Shown piece by piece: positions 23,916 through 35,657 of a stretch of DNA of 64,000 nucleotides. The notes beneath the pieces were generated by a model. It was not told the DNA's origin and did not search any database. It saw only the letters and a program-made list of their open reading frames with translations. Made by a program: the position numbers and the translations under genes. The DNA lies in the NCBI RefSeq assembly GCF_937616625.2, contig NC_065574.1, positions 682,001 to 746,000 on the forward strand. Direction: 5' to 3'. The DNA comes from Mercurialis annua (Eukaryota; Streptophyta; Magnoliopsida; Malpighiales; Euphorbiaceae). Numbering within the stretch: the stretch's first letter is position 1; every line of letters begins with the position of its first letter.

Positions 23916-26225
23916 ATGGCAGCTCTAGCTAAACTATTATTATCCCCAATTCCACCTCAAATTTCTCTTCCTTCAAAATTATCCTGCAACCACCACCACC
24001 ATCTCTGGCCTGAACCAAGACAGGCTCGAACCCCAACAACCAGACCCAAGAGACAAGTGGTTCGAGTGTCCCTTCAAGAACATGACTCCATGTTTTTATT
24101 GGCAGAGAGCATGGGTTACTCTTTGGCTAGTTATTACACTTCTCTCGGTCTTTTTGTCATCTCTGTTCCTGGTATTTGGTCACTCATCAAGCGTTCTGTT
24201 AAATCAAAGGTATATTTTTCTTGTGTTTTCTTTTTTGAGCACGGATACTTCATTCAATCAACGTGTCCGTTTCAGACACGTGTCAGAAACTTAGGAAACT
24301 TTAAAATAACACAGTTTCGCTGCATGGTGTCAAGTATTCTGTTTTCCGTGTCCGTGCTACCTAAATTATGGGGTTTCATTTTGGTTTCTGGATTGTAGAT
24401 TGTGCAGAAGACGTTTATTGGTGAAGGAGAAGGGAAGAAGGCGCCTAATCAGGTTGCTGGAGAAATATTATCTTTTTTCACCAGAAATAATTTTGTGGTC
24501 ACTGATAGAGGAGAGACTGTTACGTAAGTAAACCACTCCCACTCTGTTAATTTTATTAAGTTTATGCTAATGTTGTTAGCTAATACAGCGAATTAACAAA
24601 GAAACAGTAGCTCGAGGCGTGAGAATTTTTCACTGGCCTAAAAGTATATTTCGCCGTTAAGCTTATACCCCAGGATACATCGAGTTCTTCAACTTATATG
24701 AAGTTGGAACAGAAGTAGCAGTGAACAAAATATTTGATACGATTTTCGTATCCCACTAATCCAGCCATGATCTGATTTGTATTTTAAATTTGTAATTAAC
24801 AAGTAAAAAATGAATGTAGACATAAAAGAGGTTAAGTTAAATAAAACCGAAAATGTTAGTGGAGGTTCCTTAATCAAAACGTGGTTAATTAAATGAAAAC
24901 GTTTTAATTAAACTCAGATAATAAAACTTAGTCAAAGTTTGTTCCGGATTTGTAGGCTTCAACCAAAATAATTTTACATATGCTAAAATAGGCCCTTCTC
25001 ATATAAGGCTTTTATTATTATTAAATAAATAATAAAACCGGGTTGCAAAAAGTTTAGTCAAGCCTCGGACAAGCCCACTTGACTTTCATCCCGAACCCCA
25101 ACCCACAAGCCTACTCCGAAGAGGGGGGGGGGGGGGGGGGGGCGCGCGAGCCCATTGCTTCCCCTTCAACACAATTATTAGCCTATAATGCCTTAACCAT
25201 TATAAACACAAAAGAAAGGCTCTACACTTCCCATGTGGGATTTGTGTAGTTTTGAAATAACACAAAAAGCCAAAATAAGAATAAGACAAGTTAAAACAAT
25301 TTTTACAACAAATGTTGCACGGAAACAGAAATAGCTGGAAAAAATGGGATCGAGAATATGTTATAAATTTAAAGTTTTGGAGTTTTGAAGTGTTTTTGAA
25401 CATAGAGATGCCAGTAAAAGATTGAAGGACTCGGAAAAATCTGAAGAAAAATGGCGAAACGAGTTAGGATATGTTATTAATTTTAAAGTTTCAGAAGCGT
25501 TTTCGAAAATAAAGATGTTGCGGTGAATTTAAACTTTTGGAGTTTTAGTATGTTTCTGAAAACAGAAACACCACTGAAATATATAGGACTCGACAATGGA
25601 AAAAAAGTCTTAACGCCAAGTCGGAATTTAAAGTTTCGGAGTTGTGTAATGTTTATGAAAACATAAATGCCACCAAAAAACATAAGACTGCAAATTTCCG
25701 TGCAACTTAGATAGTGTATCTCGGAATTAAAAACTTGTCTCTTTCTATTGTGGATTGATTCTTACTCGGTTTAATTCCCTGTAGATTTGAAGGAATTATG
25801 ATACCGAACCGTGGCCAAGCAGCATTGCTTACATTCTGCACATGTATAAGCTTAGCTAGTGTTGCACTTGTACTTACTATAACCCTACCAGATTTTGGCA
25901 ATAACTGGTTCTGGATCACCATTTTAAGTCCACTGGCGTAAGTAAAAAAACTCGATCTTCTTGTGGCATTTGATTTCTATCTCTCAAAGTGTATTTTCAG
26001 GCTTCATAGTTCTCATGGTTTTAGAATGGAAAATGCAGAGGAGCATATTACTGGAAGAGGGCGTCGAGAAAAGAGCAGATCAAAGTTAAAGTGATGGTTG
26101 CAGATGATGGGAAGTTGTCGGAGATTATAGTTCAAGGAGATGATCAGCAAGTAGAACAAATGAGGAAGGAGCTTCAGCTTAGTGAAAAGGGCATGGTCTA
26201 TGTTAAAGGCATTTTTGAGAGATGA
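23916..26225 (+). CDS. CCB1: CCB1: cofactor assembly of complex C (cytochrome b6f)
   Basis: Four exons: 23916-24209, 24399-24523, 25785-25937, 26039-26225 (759 nt, 252 aa). Residues 1-50 are basic, S/P/T/H-rich and lack acids, consistent with a plastid transit peptide. A membrane segment lies at about 70-92 (LASYYTSLGLFVISVPGIW), then a conserved linker (KKAPNQVAGEILSFFTRNNF, VTDRGETVTFEG). Two further hydrophobic segments are at about 152-174 and 179-196, followed by a soluble tail ending KGMVYVKGIFER. This matches the CCB1 family (AT3G26710 from memory), one of the CCB factors that attach heme c-i covalently to cytochrome b6 in the thylakoid membrane. Intron 2 (1261 nt) is swollen by repeats and a 20-base G run. 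The start is the first ATG of the frame. Confidence 0.92.
24600..25690. repeat. Repeat-filled CCB1 intron: poly-G run and degenerate 90-bp repeats
   Basis: 24600-25250 has retroelement-like sequence ('acttcccatgtgggatttgtg') with no recoverable ends. 25123-25142 is a run of 20 G followed by CGCGCGAG. From about 25360 to 25690 at least four degenerate units repeat the pattern 'aatttaaagttttggagttt...gtttctgaaaacagaaa.gcca.....aggactcg', each about 80-110 bp. A related unit seems to occur at 1339-1390. Confidence 0.65.
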
Positions 26226-27606
26226 CAAACTCTAAACTCGGTCTCATGGAGTTCAAATCTCCACCAACAGTTCTTACAAAACAATGTCAAGTGTCATACA
26301 AACACGGGAGAATTATAGTTCTATGCGCCGAATTGAGTTCACACAAAAAAATCGGTTCTTAGACTCGTAAATTTTGACAAGTAGATGTAACATGTTTATT
26401 CATCATGATATGTAAATTCAAAATGCAAGCAATCATAATACTTTCAAACAAAAGGTCATCGCTACATTTGTAAGTTTGGATTTAATTCACACTTGACTAT
26501 TTTAATTAAGGCCTAATGTCTTAAAAAACCCCGACCTTTTAGCCCCTTTTCAATCATACCCTGACGTTGAAAATTTGTCAATTTTACCCTATTTTGCATT
26601 TTTGTGTTTCAATTGTACCCTGAAAAATTAAATTAACGTCTTTTGCGTTTGGAAATTTGTTTAAAACATTCTCCATGTCTCGCATATATTGATTGTATAT
26701 TTTTAAAATTTATTTAAATTTAGTTAAATTAATTAAGAATTTAAATTAGTGTTAATTTGATTATGGTTTTTAGTTAGTTTTTAAAAATAAAGGACTTATT
26801 TACTTTTTTGAATAAAAAAGAATTTAATTTCATGTTTAGACTTAATTAATTGAATGATTTCATCATTTAAGTAAAAAAATTAACAAAAATTAAAATATTG
26901 GGGTACAATTGAAAACGGAAAATTCAAAAGTGGGTAAAATTGACAAATTTTCAACGTCGGGGTGGAATTGAAAAAAAGTTTAAAGGTGAGGAGTTTTTGA
27001 GTGATTAGGCCTTTAATTAATTATGAATAGTACTCTAATTTTAAACCAACTAGCCCCAAATTGGATCACTACAGGCTATAGCTTGTAAACACATTATTTT
27101 GTATGATTTGAAAGTTAATTGTCATATAATTAGAGAACATTATCCCTAATTGATTAAACTTGTGTTTGTTATGATGTTGTCAGTTTGTGTGCCTTCCCAA
27201 AAGATATTATAATGGCTTTAGATGTCTCACTCTATAATCCTATTAAATTTTGAAACCCAGAAGGAGAAGAATGCAGAAATAGCACAAAAATTATATAGTG
27301 TACCCACAAAATATATTTGATTTAAATAATAAGATGAGTAAATAATAGAACTATCCTGAAACCAACATCAGGTTTAGGTTTCAAAAGAGCATTCATGCTT
27401 AATGAAGACAACTTATTCAGAATCTAGAGCAACTCCGAACAACAACAGTTACAATTATCAAGTTGCATGATATCCCTAAGAAAATAAACATATCTCAAGT
27501 CTATGAAAGCACAAAGCAAGATAGGAACCAACTCTTCGGCATTATCTGAGTAAAAATAAGGAAAAAATAAACTATTCAAAGAACATGGTTCATCAAAGTA
27601 TAAACC
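26226..27606. other. Intergenic between convergent CCB1 and Rieske genes
   Basis: Contains the two 3' UTRs and the MULE-type element at 26510-27011. No other feature seen. Confidence 0.6.
26510..27011. mobile_element. MULE-type MITE with perfect 9-bp target duplication
   Basis: The left end reads GGCCTAATGTCTTAAAAAAC. The right end, on the opposite strand, reads GGCCTAATCACTCAAAAACT. Matching arms continue about 110 bases inward ('CCCTGACGTTGAAAATTTGTC' versus 'CCCCGACGTTGAAAATTTG'). TTTAATTAA flanks it on both sides (26501-26509 and 27012-27020). No coding capacity. It belongs to the same family as 2104-2488. Confidence 0.9.
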
Positions 27607-29854
27607 TCAGCCGATCATTAACTTGTTCTCCTCCAAAAAGGTGTAAGTAGGCACTTCCAGGTTGTATGGAGCCGGACCCTTGCGAATCCTTCCGGAGATA
27701 TCATAATGCGAACCATGGCATGGGCAAAACCAGCCGCCAAAATCTCCAGCATTTGGCAAGGGAATGCAACCCAAATGTGTGCACACCCCGATAACAATTA
27801 GCCATTCAGGATTCTTGACCCTATCTGCATCTGGCTGTGGGTCGCGAAGAGATGCCAAATCAACGCTATTTGCCAGCTTAAGGTCATCTTCTGTTCGGCG
27901 CCTAATAAAGACTGGCTTTCCACGCCACTTAACTGTCACAGTGGTGCCTGGCTCAATGCTTGAGAGATCAACTTCCAAAGAAGCCAGCGCCAGAACATCC
28001 TTACTGGCAGACATACTCAGCACCAGCTTGAGGATAAGAAGCCGGATCAGTGAAGCATACACAAACCTGCCACCAGTAAGGACAAAATAGGCAAATGCCC
28101 GCTTGCTAGGGTCACCTGGAGGAAAACGCTCATGATTGTACTCATCATAAACTATCTTTGAAGTGGGATTCTTAACTGCCGCCACTGTTGCTGGAACATC
28201 TGTCATTAAGCCATCTTCATGTTTTGGTGCGAGCGACCCCGAAGAGAAACCTGAAACCAACAATAAATATATATCCTTACTATAAACCCCAAGCAATGTG
28301 CAGGATTATGCTGTTCTAATAGGCAGGATTAAAGACACAAGCCCTCTTTTATTTACAGACAGAACAATTAGGTAAAGATCAAAAAAGGGAACATGCTACC
28401 ATACATATAATTCCTTCTCAACTCCCTTTCTTAAATAAGGGTGGATAGTTTAAAATGGCACTACTACCTACACTCTCCCTCTTTGCGCATACCAATTAAC
28501 AAAATGATTTTCAAGTGTACAATTCTACTCCATACATATCAGGCTGCATTTATCAGTTAAGCGGCCCCCAAGAAATTAGAGACTTTTTCGTTGTCCTTAT
28601 CTATCAACATTTTATTTAACAGATAATAGCCCATTATTGAAACTATCTTCTTATGTACGACTTTTACAAATTATCAGATCATATGTAAGAGAAGACCATC
28701 ACTGCATACCATCTTATCATGGGAAAAAAGATCCAAATAAATCCATGTGCCTAGGCAAGCTAAGTATCAGTTTTAAAACTAGTTCCTTTGAATAATTGAA
28801 ACTCAGGGGTTGGAGTGGGGAAAACTTCAAAAATAAAAAACGAGACACCTTCTAAGAGCCAGGAAATTAAACGCTCTCGATCATGGAGATAGAGTGAATA
28901 TTTAAAATTTAAAACTTAACTACAGCTCATACAATAAGCAAGCAGATAAAGTGAACAGAAGAGAACAGTATAAGGAAGCGCTATTCAAAGGAAATCTGAT
29001 CTGATGTAAAAGAACTTGACTCTCAAACTGTTTTTAACAATTAAATCTCTGATGAAAATAGGAAGTCTCACCAATCCTTGCCACTCAATTGCCCAACAGA
29101 TGTAAATAAATAGTTTGGCTACCAGCCCCTCGAACATCATTATCGATAATGTAGCACATATAATTGTTTCAAGAAGAAACACAACCAGTTATGAAATCTA
29201 ACATAAATCCCTATCCATCGTAACATTGAAAAACAAAAATTAACAATTTATTCGCCAGTATACAGTCTCAGGTAGTGCTAAATCTTATATCTCACATTTT
29301 TATCCCGCAACAATGAAATACTTTGCATTCCAAAAGTCTTAGATAAATTAACAACAAACAAAGATCTAATCACCAGTATGGTGTTTCATGTTGCCCAAAA
29401 AATGACCTATTTTAACATTTCTATTTCAACATAAAATAAAGTCCTTCACTTTCATTTCTAATCAATTCCTTTATTCATAATGCTTTTAAGCCAATTTGTT
29501 CTATTCATTTCCCCCATTTCTAGCACCAAATTAACGTATCAAAATTATTAATAAATTGAAAACCCATTTCAAACCCTAACAAAGATCCAAAATTCAAACC
29601 TAAACACAAAACACTATCCTCGTAAAATTAAAAACAACAAACCCTAAAAAAGACCACATACCTCTACTGGGGATGTGAAATTGAGAATGGAAAGCAAGAT
29701 AATGATCATCAAAGGCCTTAGATTTAAAAGAAGCATCCGATGAATCACCGCCGTTGATTGGATTCCGCGTCCCGATCGCCGACGCAGCGGCCGGTCTCCA
29801 CGACGGCTGCGTTGAACAGAGAGAAGAGAGCCTTCTAGCTGCAACCCGCAACAT
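27607..29854 (-). CDS. Mitochondrial Rieske iron-sulfur subunit of complex III
   Basis: Two exons on the minus strand: 29662-29854 and 27607-28250 (837 nt, 278 aa), separated by a 1.4-kb intron. [12 protein letters not shown] begins a basic presequence for mitochondrial import. A single membrane anchor lies around [20 protein letters not shown], followed by the [11 protein letters not shown] hinge. The C-terminal Rieske fold has both cluster boxes: CTHLGC (about 221-226) and CPCHGSHYD (from about 240). These supply the two Cys and two His ligands of the 2Fe-2S centre plus the disulfide pair. The protein transfers electrons from ubiquinol to cytochrome c1 in the inner membrane. All key residues are present and the length is normal. 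It resembles AT5G13430/AT5G13440 from memory. Confidence 0.96.
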
Positions 29855-31186
29855 AATTATCCGATACTAATTGATTACAGCTTCTCTTTGTTTTTGCTCT
29901 GTTGATTTTGTTAATAATTTTGTTAAGAAAATTATTGTTTTTGTTTAATTGGTGGATTTTTCTCTCTCTGTAAAACGGCGTGTGGTGGCGTGTGTTGCTG
30001 CTTAGTGAGATTTTTAAAAAATGATGATCAGAAGATGGTTTGTATGTTTAATGAGTGACTCTGATTCTGACACGTATGCAACTCATTTCTACTATTATTT
30101 ATTTTAAAAGAAATGGAAAAGGGTTAAGAAAAGTCCTCCATGTTTGTATTGTGAATTAACTTAGCCCTCCACGTCTAAAAAAGTACTATAACGCTATTGG
30201 TATTCTTTTTTTTTAGCACCCTATTACGCCCTCATGTTAAAGTTAAACAATGATGCCACTCAAATTCTGTCATTTTGTTGAATAATTATACAACAAACCA
30301 ATGAGTTGGAATATTTAATAATAGAAAGATAACCAATAATAAAACATTTCATATATCGCATATGCTCATTATCTCATATTGTAAAAATTAAATGATACAA
30401 CTATTGCATTAGATAAACATTTCTATTTTGTTGTCCTAAACCTTACATTTGTTGAAAAATCCTTATGCGTATGTGCAAAAAATCATTGGCAAATAAAGGA
30501 TATTATACACTAAGAGCAAGTACGCAGGTTATTCATCAGAAAAAAAAAATACACGGGTTATTTATATGGGTTATCGTACTTTTTATTTGAGGTGATTGTA
30601 CAAATTTGTTATCATACAATAGATTTTGAAAAAAATTTAGTCAATTTATATCTACGTGCAGGGCAATTAAATTTCACTCTGAAATTTTAAATTTAGGAAA
30701 ATAAAAAGGTGACATGATAAATAGGTATGAAATTTCTCTCGTTTGCGTGACTAATGTGGAAATAAAAACACCGAAACTCTAATCAATTGCATGTAGGTAT
30801 AAATTTGTCGTATTTCTTTAGAACATACCAAAGTCGATAAAAATATAGTTTTGTAAACCAACTTATAAAGTGAAAGTGGAGACAAGTATTCTAATTTCAT
30901 AATTAACTACCCAAAAATATATATTGAAAGTAAATTACTAGCTAGTATGTTTTTGTGTTTTATTATTTGTTACTTCAAATGTGGATTGTATATGTTGAAC
31001 ATATTAATTTATTGATTTGTCACTTATTTTCTCTTAATTATTTAATATGAGATTTGTTCATATCTCCAACAAAACAATATAAGACATTACCACACCATGT
31101 TTCTTCCACATTAAAATTATTGACATAAAATAATAAGCCTCTTCAAAGATTTCATAGTGCCATTACCATTGGTATTTCTCAAATTA
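29855..31186. other. Intergenic between Rieske and ERF genes
   Basis: AT-rich; contains the Rieske promoter and leader (29855-30000 includes a pyrimidine-rich 'tttttctctctctg' stretch) and the 3' UTR of the ERF gene. No further feature could be supported. Confidence 0.5.
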
Positions 31187-32934
31187 TCAGGGAGCATTAG
31201 AACCATAATCGAATTCCCTTGCGTGATGATCATGAAAATTACGAAGATGATCGTAACCTGAAGAAAAACCTGCAGTCATCTGCGGAAAAAGCCTAGAGAA
31301 TTCTTCATCTGCAACCGCCTGTAATTGCTCAGAATATACTCCTAATGAAGAAGCTGACGAAGAAGACGCCACTTGCAAAGAACTCGGAAGAAACGGTTCT
31401 TGATAATCATAGTAATTCGGAGCATCAGAGACGACGTATTGTAAATAGCTATCATCATTGCTACTACGAAGCAGCTGCGCGTACTGAAAAAGATTCGGGA
31501 ATTCTTCAGGTACTGGAGAAAGATTTTGATTAAAATTAGGAACCGGAAATGAATTCTGATTAGTTTCCAATGAGAAGCTGAAATGATCAGCTTGATTTCT
31601 TCCTTGAACACGTTCAGGGAAGTTGAGCTTAGCTTTGGTGCCTTTGAATTTAAGGGCGGCTGCATCATAAGCAGCCGCTGCAGCTTCTGCGGTTTCAAAT
31701 GTTCCGAGCCAGACGCGAGCAGCTTTTTTCGGGTCTCGGATTTCGGCTGCCCACTTTCCCCATGGCCTTTGCCTTACTCCTCTATAGTGTCTTCTCGTCA
31801 TGTTTCCTGTAGTTTATTATGCCAAATTGAGCATAAGATATATATGAAGTATATTATATATATTCAACTCAAAAACTCTCGAGAGTTTATTTTGCTTCTA
31901 ACATATTCACCGAGTTTTGACACCATATAACTAATAATTTAATGTGGACAAAATGTATTTATTTACTAACAGCTATAACTATAGTTTGACAAATATATTA
32001 AAATTTTAAAATTTTATTAGTTCGGTCCGTCATTTTTTTTTAAACTTTTGTTAAATATACTCAGAAGTTATAACTCATTTACAACCGACATTTCGTAATA
32101 TTAAACATCACATGTATAAAACGTATCTCATTGAATATATAACATTGCGCAGCTCAATTACAAATTGAGCATGAATATATTTGACAAATAAGCTATATTT
32201 ATCAATAGATAAACACACTTTGGCTTTAATCTTTTAATATTTTGATGAATTGATTATTTGATTATTTGATATGGTATGAAAATCTCAATGATCAATAAAT
32301 TTAGAGTCGGATCATTAGTGAGCTTTGGAATATATGTAATATCTATGTATGAATGCAACATTGTTCTTTGAACTTGAAATGGACAGATTTGGAAGAATTT
32401 TTTTTTTTTACCAATAAGTAGAAAAAATATGCAAGAAGTCAGTGCTATATATATATTTTCTAGCAGTCAAAACCTAGCTAGGTTTCCCTCAAAAAAAACC
32501 TAGCTAGGTAGCACAGATAACAACACATGAAATCGGGATATGTGGACACGATCGAGCAGAGCAAAACAATATTATATTAACGCTTTCTAAGTTAAAAATG
32601 AAATTTAATGTCTGGAACGTCAAGTTTAAGACACGTTTCTAAAAACAGTAAACTTTGATAAAATGCAATGGCCGTACTATATATCTTGGTCAAAACCAAA
32701 GAAAAAAGGAAAAATAGATTAGGCAGTTCACTTTCAATAACATAATTATAAAGGCAACAAGATTGACCAAATGACCAATGTAATAAAGGGCAAGTACTTG
32801 ATAATACAGCTAAATCAATACTCAGCTATGGCAGATCACTGATGTAATTAATTACCTTGATTATCATTTGTAGTTTGAGAAGTAACCCTATCAAGATTTT
32901 CTTGAACATGTTGCAGACTGTTATGGCTGGCCAT
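31187..32934 (-). CDS. AP2/ERF transcription factor, group X (RAP2.6L/ERF113-like)
   Basis: Two exons on the minus strand: 32856-32934 (start [10 protein letters not shown], 26 codons plus one base) and 31187-31806, summing to 699 nt (232 aa). The intron is 31807-32855, with donor GTAATT and acceptor CTACAG. A single AP2/ERF domain runs from about residue 33 ([20 protein letters not shown]) through [20 protein letters not shown] to LNFPERV at about 90. It contains the WLG element and the YRG/RAYD blocks that bind GCC-box [12 protein letters not shown] and [16 protein letters not shown] are typical of the group X (B-4) ERFs; a conserved single intron before the domain also fits. The C-terminal half is S/Y/Q-rich with LLQYAQLL-like sequence ([10 protein letters not shown]), as in RAP2.6L. 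Likely a stress- or wound-responsive nuclear regulator; the exact orthologue is not certain. Confidence 0.88.
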
Positions 32935-34211
32935 TGCACGATGATCAAGAACCGAACTTGTTAACTCTTTTTAAGGTTTGCATGAGATGATTTGATGAAG
33001 ATATATATAGTTCAGTAATTAGCATACAAGTACAACTATATGTATAAGCCAAAAGCCATATATACGCAGATCTATGATTTGATCTTGTTGATGATGATAA
33101 AGATAAAGATGAATAAATCCAAGAAAAGGGATACTGGTGCTGATATTGTAAGAAAAATATAAATTTGATAGCAAGCTTGTAGGGTTCTGATTGCTTCAAG
33201 TTGAAGTCAGGTCTTATTAGACCTTGGATGTGCAATTTACAAAATAAGAAAAATAAAGGGCAAATAGATAAATATGTTGATCAATGATGTGGATAAATTG
33301 GCATCAAGAGTTTATGCTGGCATCAATTGATGCATGGTTAAATTAATTTTTTTCTATGTTATGTATATTAATTATATTCGCATTGGGAGATTGTAAACTG
33401 AAATTAATTCCATAATTTTATTTCAAATCTGGTAAATTTAAGATAATTTCATAATGATATGTTAATTTAAAAAGAAAAATTTAGCAATACTTTTTCGAAT
33501 AATTTGTAAAGAAAACTAAGCTGAAAGGAAACATATTTGCATAGAAAATTAAGTTGAAAGAAAACGGGTCAAAATGACGTTATTTTTGACTCTTTAAAAA
33601 CAAAAAATAATCAAATGACGAGGTTTTGATTCAAGCAAATTAAATAAAAACATTTCAACTTTGATATATAATATAGAAATTCAAATATAAAAATTTCAAT
33701 CGAACATTTTTTTCGTACTAACTAAAGAAAAAATTTAATATAAAATTTTTAACTAAAAACTGGCACTTTTAATTAGGGTTACATCTGATTCCGCCTGGCC
33801 ATACATAGCTCTCCCACTACACTTACTAGAGGTAACTTCCCAAGTTACATGCATGTTTGTATGTGAAGAGAAATCTCGTCTTTTCCTAATCAAATTTTTA
33901 TGCTGTCAAATAATCAATTTACTTAGTGGTTGAAGCTGTTATGGTAATTGGTTTAAGGAAATTTAGTTAATTAAGTAAATTAATTGCATGATCCTTAAAA
34001 ATCACAAAATATTAGCTGCCGTGTCAAACCTTCTTTAGCATATAAATGATTACATAATTTAGATATGTTGTTCTCAATTCGTGACCCGATGCCCTTTTCA
34101 GGTCACCGATTTCGGCTACCCTTTTCAAGATTCATTCACTTCCATAATCTTGAAAGAGATCATGGCGCATGCAATTCTTGTCAATCCTTTATGAGTGCCC
34201 ACCTTATCATG

Positions 34212-34496
34212 TAGAGGTGGAAATGGGCCGGTTTAACCCGTAAATTGGTCCAATTAAATCCGGTTTGGAACATGTTAAAATCGGAATCAACCGGTCATGA
34301 ACCGTGTAAACCGGAGAGGTCAGTTATGGGGCGGTTCAGCTCTTTTGAAACCAGAATCAGCTGTTACATTTCCAACTCGTTTATTTTTTAAATTAATTTT
34401 TGAATATTTGTATATATGATTAATTAATAATTATATCAATATCATATTTAATTCTTAGTATTTTCTACCATATATGAATTTATTTATTTAAATAAT

Positions 34497-34576
<80 letters not shown>

Positions 34577-34932
34577 ATTGATTATTAAAATTTGTCCTTC
34601 CTTTTAAGTATTAGCCAAATATTTGTCTTTCATTTCTTATTATTTAATCATATATAAGTCATAAACAATATCAGTTATAACTATAGTTAATTGAATGTTG
34701 TTCGATTTACTTTTTTATATATAGTATAGATTAATCAAATATTTATTGTTTATATTCTATTGATAAATCTATTTTCTTTTTCTAACCTCACATAATCATG
34801 AAGCAGAACCAGTCGATTTTAAATCAGCCTAAAACGGTCTAAGTAGCGGTGCAGTGTCGGTTTCAAATTCCTTTAAACCGTAAACAAGCGGTTCCAACTC
34901 AGAACCATCGGGTTGAACCATGGCCAACTCTG
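34212..34932. mobile_element. hAT-type non-autonomous element, 721 bp
   Basis: The left end reads TAGAGGTGGAAATGGGCCGG. The right end, on the opposite strand, reads CAGAGTTGGCCATGGTTCAA. Subterminal 'aaccgg/ccggttt' words repeat in both arms. The 8-bp flanks TTATCATG (34204-34211) and TTATCAAG (34933-34940) match at 7/8, as expected of hAT transposition. It contains an (AT)n run at about 34498-34573 and no coding capacity. Confidence 0.8.
34498..34573. repeat. (AT)n microsatellite inside hAT element
   Basis: About 75 bases of uninterrupted AT alternation, inside the hAT-type element. Confidence 0.95.
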
Positions 34933-35657
34933 TTATCAAGTGTCCATAACTCCATATATATTTAAGCACTTTTTTAAAAGGATTAATTCCATAAAAAATC
35001 ACATTTTTATATAAAATTTCATTTTAATCACAATTTTTAAAAACCATATAAAACCATGGCCTTTCATTTTTTTCAAATCTATCATTTTAGTGTATTTTTT
35101 TTACTAAGTTCTTCATTAAACCATTAATTAAATATTCAAATTATAAATCGACACCAAATATTATTATCTTTCGGCTAGAGTATGTAGGATTAGTAATTTT
35201 TCGTTAGAAAAAATACACCGGATTTTATTTCGGTGATAGATTTTAAACAAAATAAAAAGTCGTGCTTTTAAATGCCAACTTTTAAATGTTGAGATTAAAA
35301 TAAAAATTTGTCTAAAGGTCGTAATTTTTTTATAGATTAGCCCTTTTTAAAAACCCTTAAGATTAATTAAGTCGTTCATAAAGTAAATGGGCCGGACGGA
35401 TATCTGATCCATCGTTCTAGCTTGTCATTCAAAGTACAAAAGGGCTGGGCCAGTTTATCTTAGTAATGGACCCACTTGACTCCAATCAGTCTCACTCTGG
35501 ACATTCACAGTGTTGTAGTGTATGTCCTTAGCGATTATCGCTCCCGCTCCAGCCCAAACAACTGACCACCGCTCCGCCGTCGCCTAAGCCGCCACCTCCG
35601 CCTCAAGGCCAAGACCTCGCCGCCTCCTTCTGTAGAAAAACAGTCACAGCATAAGAA

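Larger units (their letters stand above)
32935..35657. other. Intergenic: divergent promoters and a hAT element
   Basis: Lies between two divergently transcribed genes (ERF minus, NAA30 plus), so it contains both promoters. 32935-33240 is probably the ERF 5' UTR. The middle is occupied by the hAT-type element at 34212-34932. About 35440-35657 is the GC-richer NAA30 leader. No other coding region seen. Confidence 0.55.

Noticed and set aside
31187..31801. ERF read as single-exon LEAFY PETIOLE orthologue starting at MTRRHYRG
   Set aside because: The domain words ([19 protein letters not shown]) fit group X ERFs, not LEP. A 5' exon at 32856-32934 joins in frame through a good intron.
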